This document shows positions 57,925 through 64,000 of a stretch of DNA of 64,000 nucleotides, piece by piece (within the stretch, counting starts at the first letter, position 1; the number at the start of each line of letters is the position of its first letter). Source of the stretch: DATFVA01 sp963839165 (lineage in GTDB: Bacteria; Bacteroidota; Ignavibacteria; Ignavibacteriales; Ignavibacteriaceae). The notes under the pieces are model-generated. The model made no database searches and was not told where the DNA came from. It saw only the letters and a program-made list of their open reading frames with translations. The position numbers and the translations under genes are program-made. Location: NCBI GenBank assembly GCA_963839165.1, contig CAWIUG010000045.1, positions 186,001 through 250,000 of the forward strand, read 5' to 3'.

Positions 57925-59553
57925 TCAGCGCAGGAGGATCATTTTCATTGTCTGGATGAATGAACCAGCTCTCATCTGACAGAAATAAACTCCGCTTGGA
58001 AGATTACCAGCCTTCCAGGTTAACTCGTAGGTGCCAATTGGTTTTTCTTCGTTAACTAATGTTTCTATTATAGTTCCTAAAACATCGAAAACTTTAATTT
58101 GAACCTGGGACGATTGTGGAATATAGAATTTTATTTTCGTGCCAGGGTTAAAAGGATTCGGATAATTATGCTCAAGCGTAAATTGTTTTGAATTTGGCTG
58201 ATCTTCTTTGACACTTACAACCGGGGTACCTAACGGACTTTCGCAGGCTCCAATATCGGGTCTTGTGCCTGCCGGATCCGGGCGGGGATGTCCCATAAAA
58301 CAAAATGGGGGTGCGTAATAAGTTATACCATGAACCTCAACAGTATCTTCACCTGCACCGATACAATGCGAAGGAGTAGAAAGACTATAATCAACCGACG
58401 CTGTATCTCTGAACAACGGTTCCAAATCGATATTATTCTCGTAAATTCCTGTATAATTCACCCCTGACCCGCTGCCTCCGAACGCTTCTTTTCTACCTTC
58501 TATATCGCAATAGAGAAAGTCCGGATCTGATTGTGTATCCAGTAAATTTACCTGTGACCCGTCCGGAGACGTGTTGCCCCAGATAATATTATTTATGAGA
58601 ACAGGGTCTGAATTATTATTAAAGCAAAATCCTCCTCCATGAGCTGCACTGTTGTACACAATTGAATTGTTCATTATCACCGATTTATCGTTTATCCAGC
58701 ATTTTATGCCGCCGCCTTCGCCTTCACCTCCAAAACAAGAATTGTAAATTATAATATTATTTGAGATTATATTATTTGAAGTCATATTAAAAATCCCGCC
58801 CCCGGCTCTTGTGGTCACATTATGTGAAATAAGATTATTAGATATGGTGGAGGATTAATAAGCACAAAAAACAGGACCGTGTGGACCGCTGTTATTTATA
58901 AAAATATTATTTGTTATTATTGAATTTGTATACCATGATAATATTGAACAGTCGGTAGTACCGACATTGTTCATAAAAGTGTTATGTGTTATGATTATTG
59001 AATAGGCATTCCCGGCATAAATTGCTGCACCGCCTGTTGCAGCCGCAATGTCTCCGCTGTTGATATTTTTTTCGAACAATGAATTTGATATTAAAACTTT
59101 GCCAAATCCTCTGACAAAGATTGCCCCGCCGCATCTGTCAAAGCCGCTGTAATTGCCGGCATTGGCTTTTCCATATCGGAATGAACAGTAAATGATTTTT
59201 GATGTGTCGTTTGTAAGCGGCGTACTATTGAATCGTATTCCATGCCAGCCGGTCAGTGTGTCATCAGCGGTAAAATGTATTGAATCCTGATGGGTACCAA
59301 CAGCAAGGAGTCTTCCCTGTACATTAAATTTGTAGTGTCCCATAAATACGACACTTACACCGGGCTCTACCGACAGAGTTTCGCCATTTGGAATTGTTAT
59401 TTCACCCTGTATGTAATATGGCGATTCTGTTAATGTCCAGATACCGGTTACATCACCCTCCGTGATGTATGTCTGACCATTTACTAACATAATAAAACCG
59501 GAAATCATATAAATTATAATTAGACAAAATATTTTATAAAACAAAAATTTCAT
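57925..59553 (-). CDS. Secreted beta-helix protein with T9SS sorting domain, in-frame stop
   Basis: Surface protein. From 59553: signal peptide ('YKIFCLIIIYMISGFIML', 'VNGQ'), then right-handed parallel beta-helix repeats of the 'ISNSLF ... ITHNTFMNN ... ITNNIFINN' type. A TAA at 58857-58855 interrupts, but the same frame resumes at once ('SSTISNNLISHNVTTRAGGG') with further repeats ('ISNNIIIYN', 'IMNNSIVYN', 'LINNIIWGN') and a T9SS type-A sorting domain ('LEHNYPNPFNPGTKIKFYIP', 'NLPSGVYFCQMRAGSF', 'MKMILLR'). Full product would be about 542 aa. As written, the truncated product would lack the sorting signal. Adhesin, polysaccharide-binding or enzyme roles are all possible for beta-helix proteins. 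Confidence 0.82.
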
Positions 59554-59594
59554 ATTTCCTCCTCTTCCTGACTCATTAAAATTCTAATAAAAAA

Positions 59595-59918
59595 TTATTT
59601 TAGTAATGTCATTCCCTTTTCGCTCTTATAATCTCCGGCTGATAACCGGTAGTAAAGTATTCCATTTTGTACAGTTGAGTTAAATACAATCCCTGCCGTA
59701 TCAAAAATGGTCTCATAAGCACCGGCTTCTTTTTCCTCATCTATAAGTTTCTTTATAAGATTGCCTTCTCTATCAAGTACTTCCAGCCTTACATTCGTTT
59801 TGTATGCAATACAATATTTTATCGTTGTTTTTTCTCTGAACGGATCAGGGAAATTCCTGCTCAAATAAAATTCTGACGGGGTTAAATTGTCTACGACTGT
59901 ATTTTCAAGTGTACTCAT
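59595..59918 (-). CDS. Orphan T9SS sorting-domain-like protein without signal peptide
   Basis: 107 aa. Almost the entire protein is a type-A sorting-domain fold: 'FYLSRNFPDPFREKTTIKY' (YPNPF variant), 'NVRLEVLDREGNLIKKLIDE', 'EAGAYETIFDTAG', 'QNGILYYRLSAGDYKSEKG' and the terminal 'MTLLK'. There is no signal peptide, so as drawn it cannot reach the T9SS. It lies between a terminator (59948-59994) and the beta-helix gene, 41 bp upstream of the latter. Could be a remnant of a cargo gene or a cytosolic use of the fold. Confidence 0.65.
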   Translation of the reverse strand: MSTLENTVVDNLTPSEFYLSRNFPDPFREKTTIKYCIAYKTNVRLEVLDREGNLIKKLIDEEKEAGAYETIFDTAGIVFNSTVQNGILYYRLSAGDYKSEKGMTLLK

Positions 59919-59947
59919 TAATGATCCTCGTCTATATTATTTTATTA

Positions 59948-59994
59948 AACCTTCGGGGGTAGCATGCCAGTTACGACCGGTTCCCCCGAAGGTT
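59948..59994 (-). terminator. Rho-independent terminator of the lipoprotein gene
   Basis: AACCTTCGGGGG (59948-59959) pairs perfectly with CCCCCGAAGGTT (59983-59994), 12 bp around a 23-nt loop; on the minus strand TTTAATAAAAT follows. It begins 10 bp after the stop of the gene at 60005-60580. Confidence 0.75.
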
Positions 59995-60004
59995 AAAATG
60001 AATA

Positions 60005-60580
60005 TTAATTATCATGTGATTTGTAGAAACCATCACCCGAACCATACCAGCCCACGGGTGGTGTGCCCCAGGCAATTATAGTAGTATTACATTGCAGCTG
60101 CATTCCTTCAATAGTTCCACCTCTTCCATGTGCAACCAGATGTAAGGGAAGAACAAACAATGTATCACTACCGGGCATTTTGCTCCTGTATCCGGTGTAA
60201 TTACCTTCCCATACTCCACCACCAGCATTTGCATCAGGTGTCAATGTGAACGATCCATGCATGGGACCCTCGCCAGTAACAGCGTCCATCGTAGCACTCA
60301 GATAGTGGATCGCAGTTCCGGCACCAAGCGGATCGGATGACGTAAATTGTTCAATTACACCGAAGTCCTTCAAAATCCAGTTTTCCCCAACTAATTTCAC
60401 TTCACCTTCACCTGTTAGTCCAATGGGAATATGACTGAATGTAAAATTGGTAATGGTTACTTTATCCAGGGATCCCTGATCTATAGGAGCAACTGGCAAT
60501 TGCTGTTTATCTGAACAGCTTACCAGCGTAAGTCCGACGAGAACAAGAAGAGCTATAAAAAACTTTGTTGCAGTCATCAA
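60005..60580 (-). CDS. Hypothetical surface lipoprotein
   Basis: 191 aa. Lipoprotein signal 'TKFFIALLVLVGLTLVSC' with Cys22 in the lipobox 'LVSC', then 'SDKQQLPVAPIDQG'. The mature part is beta-rich and Gly-rich ('HGSFTLTPDANAGGGVWEGN', 'HLVAHGRGGTIEGMQLQCNT'), without a recognised domain; it resembles small immunoglobulin-like or DUF-type lipoproteins of this phylum. Located between the HTCC regulator and the orphan sorting-domain gene, with its own terminator. Confidence 0.85.
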   Translation of the reverse strand: MMTATKFFIALLVLVGLTLVSCSDKQQLPVAPIDQGSLDKVTITNFTFSHIPIGLTGEGEVKLVGENWILKDFGVIEQFTSSDPLGAGTAIHYLSATMDAVTGEGPMHGSFTLTPDANAGGGVWEGNYTGYRSKMPGSDTLFVLPLHLVAHGRGGTIEGMQLQCNTTIIAWGTPPVGWYGSGDGFYKSHDN

Positions 60581-60764
60581 AACACCTCCATTTTGCCTGT
60601 TTAAAACAAGCAGCTTTTAATTAATTATTACCTTCCGTTTTAATTCAGGAAGGATGAATTTTTTGCTGGTGGTATTATAATTTTCAGGGGAGGGGTTTTC
60701 TACCCGATTTCTGTCAATTACTTCCGTATTTCTGTCAACCTGAAAAAAAACAAAGATATGATTG

Positions 60765-63700
60765 TTAACTAGGGGTGTATTTCTGCTGGTATTGTGAGGG
60801 AGAAACGCCAAACTGTTTCTTGAAACTTTCGGAGAAATGTGCCGGATTGCTAAATCCTATCTCGAGTGCTATTTCTGATAGATTTCCAAATCTTTGTTTA
60901 ATAAGGTCGGCAGCTTTTGTAAGCCGTATCTTTCTGATTAAATCACCGGGGGTTTCACCCAAAAGAGAGACGATTTTCCTATGCAGGACTGAACGGCTCA
61001 AAGATAAATTTTCAACCAGCAATTCGACACTTAACGATGGATCTGAAATATGCTGGTTTATTGTCTCAAAAATTTTCCTTAAGATCTTTTGGTCAATAGG
61101 TGTAAATTTTTTGCCTTCCAACTCAAACAACCCATTCTTCCTAAAATGCTCATGAATTCTATTTCTCTGCTCGATAAGATTTTTAACTCTGGCTCTCAAT
61201 TCTTCTGGTTCAAAGGGTTTCATAATATAGTCATCTGCACCGGTCTCAAATCCTTCTATCTTATCCTCAAGTGCTGCCTTTGCGGTAAGCAGTATTACGG
61301 GTATGTGACTTGTTCTTTCATCTGTCTTAAGTTTCTCGCAAAGCCTGAATCCATCCATCTTCGGCATAATTACATCGCTGATAATTAAATCTGGTAACTG
61401 ATCAATGGATCTGTTCCAGCCATCTTCTCCGTCTACGGCTTCCAGTATTATATGATCAATTTCCAGGTTATTTTTTATGTAATTTCTTATATCAGAATTA
61501 TCTTCAGCAATCAATAGAACCGGCAGTTCTGATTTTCCGGGAAGATTGCTTTCATATTTTGGGCTGTCTTTTTTATCTGTTAGTTCTACTGTTTCAAGAT
61601 CGATCATATCTCTTTCGTATTCTTTCTCCCGGTCTGTTATTTCCATGCATAATTCATCCGGTTTTAAATGTGTTTTCCCGAGAGGAATGCGGATTGTAAA
61701 TGTAGTTCCCTTCCCTTCTTTACTTTCTACTTCAATTATTCCCTTTTGTAATTCAACCAGTTCTTTTGTCAATGATAACCCGATTCCTGTTCCTTCCTGT
61801 TCCCTTGTATGGCTTCCATCAACCTGGTAAAACCGATCAAAGATTTTTGATTTCTGGGCTTCAGGAATCCCGACACCGGAATCGCTTATATTTATATCAA
61901 AATACTTTTCATCCGTAATAATGCTTACTTCAATTCTACCGCCTTCAGGTGTAAATTTAAATGCATTCGAAAGAACATTTGTAATTATCTTCTCCATTTT
62001 ATCCCTGTCGATGTATGCATTTATTTCATTTGATGACGAAATGAATTTTAAGTTAATTCTCTTCCTCTCAGCGTAAGAACTGAATGACTGCAGCAGAGTT
62101 TTTATCAGAGGAATTACATTTTGAGGAGAAGCCTGCAGCTTCATATTGCCGGATTCAACCCTGGAGATATCGAGCAATTGGTTCACAAGATTCAACAGCC
62201 TGTTCGCGTTCTTGTATACAACTTTTAGCTCATCTCTTGTTTTATTTTCCTTAGTCCTTTCAATAATCTGTTTTACGGGACCCATTATCAAAGTTAGAGG
62301 TGTTCTGAATTCATGTGAAATATTGGCAAAAAAATCAGACTTCATCTTTGCGACTTCTTCAAGTTTCCCGGCGTGCTCTGATTCTAATATCAATTTTTGT
62401 CTTAGCTTTTGGCGATTTAAGTATAATTTTGTTGATAATATAAATATCGAAATAATAATCAGTATGTACAGGATATAAGCCCACCAGGTTTTCCACCACG
62501 GGGGAAGTATAATCACTTTTAATGATGTTCCCGCTTCATTCCATACGCGATTACCTGTTGAGCCCCTAACTTTGAAGATATATTCCCCCGGCAACATATT
62601 TGGATATGAAGCATATCGACGCGTTCCGCAGTAAACCCAGTCTTTATCCACTCCTTCCATTTTATAAGCATACTGATTCTCCGCGCTATTTATATAATTT
62701 AACGCAGCAAATTCGAATGAGATGAAATTTTCTGAATGAGAAAGTTCTATTTCTTTACCGAAGGGAAATGGTTTGTCAAACTTCTTAAAAGAAGTAATTA
62801 CGATTGGTGGAATAAAAGTTTCTTCTTTAATACTATCAGGCTGGAATCTGACAAATCCATTCAGACCACCGAAGTACATTTCCCCTTTTTTTGTTTTGCA
62901 TCCAATTCCAATCGAAAATTCAATTTCCGGGAAATAGCTGTTAGCATAAAAGTAATTAAATTTTTCTGTAATCGGATCGAATTTCGCAATTCCCTTTAAC
63001 GCGCTCATCCATAGTTTGCCACTTCCGTCTTCAAGTATCTTTTTTATACCGTTGTTGAAAAATCCATTGTCGCCATAAAAGCGGGTAAAGTTTTTCTCTG
63101 AACGGTTAAACCTGACCAGGCCGGCATAGCATCCCAGCCACAGCGTCCGGTTTTTATCTTCACAATAAGAAACAAAAGTGTTGTCAATTAAAGTTGAAGA
63201 ATCTTTTGGATCAGACTGATATTCAGTGATTGAATTTTTCCTGGTATCATAACAAAAAATACCAGTCGACCATCCCCCAAACCAGACTAATCCGAAAGAG
63301 TCTTCATATATATTCCAAAAATTTCCACTCTTTATGTTGTAGATCTGTTTTCTTTCTTTCGTAAGGGGAGAGAATAAATAAAGATCTCCGGAATAGCAGC
63401 CTATCCAGAGATGATCAGCACTCATAAGATAATGAGCACCAATAAATTCTGACAGAGTTGCGTTTACTGAATCTAAATAGCAAGTCCATGAATTATCATT
63501 GTTTAATTTGTATAATCCGCCGGCATTTGGTGCAGCAATAGTATTTCCATTTTTATCACAATCACTCCAAACCAAACGGATATCGTTCTTTTTAATGATC
63601 GTACCATTTTTTGTATCCAGCGTTCCTATTCCCTTCGATGTGCCAATCTGTATTTTCCCATCCTTGTCCTCATACAAACCGATAACCTCATTCAACGAAA

Positions 63701-64000
63701 ATCCTGTTTTATCTTGAGGTTTACTTTTGTAGCTAATGAATATTGATCCGGGATAATCAAGCTTATTCACACCTCCTGTTTGTGTAGTTATCCATAATGA
63801 ATTTGCCCTATCTATCATTAGGTCATAAATATAGTCGCTGCTTATGCTTTGTGGGTTATTATCCTCATGACTATAATTAGTAAAAGTTTCGTTTTGCCTG
63901 TTAAAAACATCAAGTCCTTTGAAGGTACCGAGCCATATCTTTCCCGAATTATCCTCACACAGAGATAAAATCGAATTGTGAGGGTAAAACGAATACTTTT
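60765..64000 (-). CDS. Hybrid two-component regulator (HTCC): Reg_prop sensor, kinase, receiver, AraC output; 5' part outside the window
   Basis: One-protein signalling system. The frame is open to base 64000 ('SGKIWLGTFKGLDVFN'), so the gene continues beyond the window. Numbered from the ATG at 63818: Reg_prop beta-propeller repeats to about 330, Y_Y_Y domain about 370-440, a membrane helix ('WWAYILYILIIISIFILSTK'), H-box 'NISHEFRTPLTLIMGPVK' (His502), ATPase with 'ITNVLSNAFKFTPEGG' and 'GTGIGLSLTKEL', receiver with Asp815 ('LIISDVIMPKMDG') and 'YIMKPFEPEEL', and an AraC helix-turn-helix end ('LSEIALEIGFSNPAHFSESF'). HTCCs usually sense a carbohydrate-derived signal in the periplasm and control neighbouring genes; the lipoprotein and beta-helix genes downstream are candidates. 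Confidence 0.94.
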   Translation of the reverse strand, partial: KYSFYPHNSILSLCEDNSGKIWLGTFKGLDVFNRQNETFTNYSHEDNNPQSISSDYIYDLMIDRANSLWITTQTGGVNKLDYPGSIFISYKSKPQDKTGFSLNEVIGLYEDKDGKIQIGTSKGIGTLDTKNGTIIKKNDIRLVWSDCDKNGNTIAAPNAGGLYKLNNDNSWTCYLDSVNATLSEFIGAHYLMSADHLWIGCYSGDLYLFSPLTKERKQIYNIKSGNFWNIYEDSFGLVWFGGWSTGIFCYDTRKNSITEYQSDPKDSSTLIDNTFVSYCEDKNRTLWLGCYAGLVRFNRSEKNFTRFYGDNGFFNNGIKKILEDGSGKLWMSALKGIAKFDPITEKFNYFYANSYFPEIEFSIGIGCKTKKGEMYFGGLNGFVRFQPDSIKEETFIPPIVITSFKKFDKPFPFGKEIELSHSENFISFEFAALNYINSAENQYAYKMEGVDKDWVYCGTRRYASYPNMLPGEYIFKVRGSTGNRVWNEAGTSLKVIILPPWWKTWWAYILYILIIISIFILSTKLYLNRQKLRQKLILESEHAGKLEEVAKMKSDFFANISHEFRTPLTLIMGPVKQIIERTKENKTRDELKVVYKNANRLLNLVNQLLDISRVESGNMKLQASPQNVIPLIKTLLQSFSSYAERKRINLKFISSSNEINAYIDRDKMEKIITNVLSNAFKFTPEGGRIEVSIITDEKYFDINISDSGVGIPEAQKSKIFDRFYQVDGSHTREQEGTGIGLSLTKELVELQKGIIEVESKEGKGTTFTIRIPLGKTHLKPDELCMEITDREKEYERDMIDLETVELTDKKDSPKYESNLPGKSELPVLLIAEDNSDIRNYIKNNLEIDHIILEAVDGEDGWNRSIDQLPDLIISDVIMPKMDGFRLCEKLKTDERTSHIPVILLTAKAALEDKIEGFETGADDYIMKPFEPEELRARVKNLIEQRNRIHEHFRKNGLFELEGKKFTPIDQKILRKIFETINQHISDPSLSVELLVENLSLSRSVLHRKIVSLLGETPGDLIRKIRLTKAADLIKQRFGNLSEIALEIGFSNPAHFSESFKKQFGVSPSQYQQKYTPS

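Overview
This window reads as chromosomal DNA from a Bacteroidota/Ignavibacteriota-type bacterium, most likely an Ignavibacteriales relative (inference from gene content; no 16S gene is present). Pointers are type IX secretion (T9SS) C-terminal sorting domains of the 'NYPNPFNPG ... PSGVYFxxM' style, a gingipain-class C25 peptidase with its own sorting domain, a one-protein hybrid sensor/AraC regulator (HTCC), a single-chain glycine decarboxylase, and a dense, AT-leaning genome. Two promoter candidates look like ordinary sigma-70 sites (TTGACA/TTGACT, 17-bp spacing, TAAATT/TATATT), and several genes have AGGAG-type ribosome sites.

Layout. 1-3.3 kb: multi-PAS hybrid sensor protein, 5' end near or beyond the window edge. 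3.4-6.2 kb: a damage-response operon lexA - DUF72 - dinB behind a perfect palindrome (ACCATAC-N4-GTATGGT), the likely SOS box. 6.2-17.7 kb, minus strand: a long co-directional run comprising ABC exporter (ATPase, permease), PrsW-like protease, a hypothetical, nadD, sugar epimerase, meaB, acyl-CoA dehydrogenase, acyl-CoA carboxylase beta subunit, a secreted hypothetical, an NtrC-type regulator and a HIT protein; the last three (6.2-8.6 kb) are riddled with single-base indels. 17.7-18.25 kb: gene-free, with five tandem 11-bp repeats and the promoter of the next operon. 18.25-25.8 kb: yceD-rpmF-plsX-fabH-fabD-DUF3109-fabG-acpP-fabF-rnc, a fatty-acid synthesis operon. 25.9-36.1 kb: gcvP (frameshifted), an Omp85-like barrel, rsmE, an RlpA-like lipoprotein, a small conserved protein, a CHASE3/PAS histidine kinase (frameshifted), two small secreted proteins, rnhC. 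36.1-50 kb: surface polysaccharide locus (MurJ/Wzx-like flippase, glycosyltransferases, wecB, Wzy-like polymerase, GNAT acetyltransferase, DegT aminotransferase, priming sugar transferase, CapD/WbpM dehydratase, Wzi-like barrel). 50-55.8 kb: a roughly 1,900-residue C25 peptidase/sortase-like protein. 55.8-57.8 kb: glmS and tRNA-Phe(GAA) with a terminator. 57.9-64 kb, minus strand: HTCC regulator running off the right edge, a lipoprotein, an orphan T9SS sorting domain and a beta-helix T9SS cargo protein.

How it fits together. glmS makes glucosamine-6-phosphate, the precursor of UDP-GlcNAc, which the CapD/WbpM - DegT - GNAT - priming transferase set could convert to a di-acetamido-dideoxy sugar and load on undecaprenyl phosphate; flippase, polymerase and Wzi-like protein would finish the glycan. 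The neighbouring C25 protein and T9SS cargo suggest that this glycan may be relevant to surface anchoring (inference).

Quality note. At least nine genes are broken by single-base indels, mostly one extra base in a short homopolymer, and one by an in-frame stop. Many are probably sequencing errors, so products are described for the restored reading frames.
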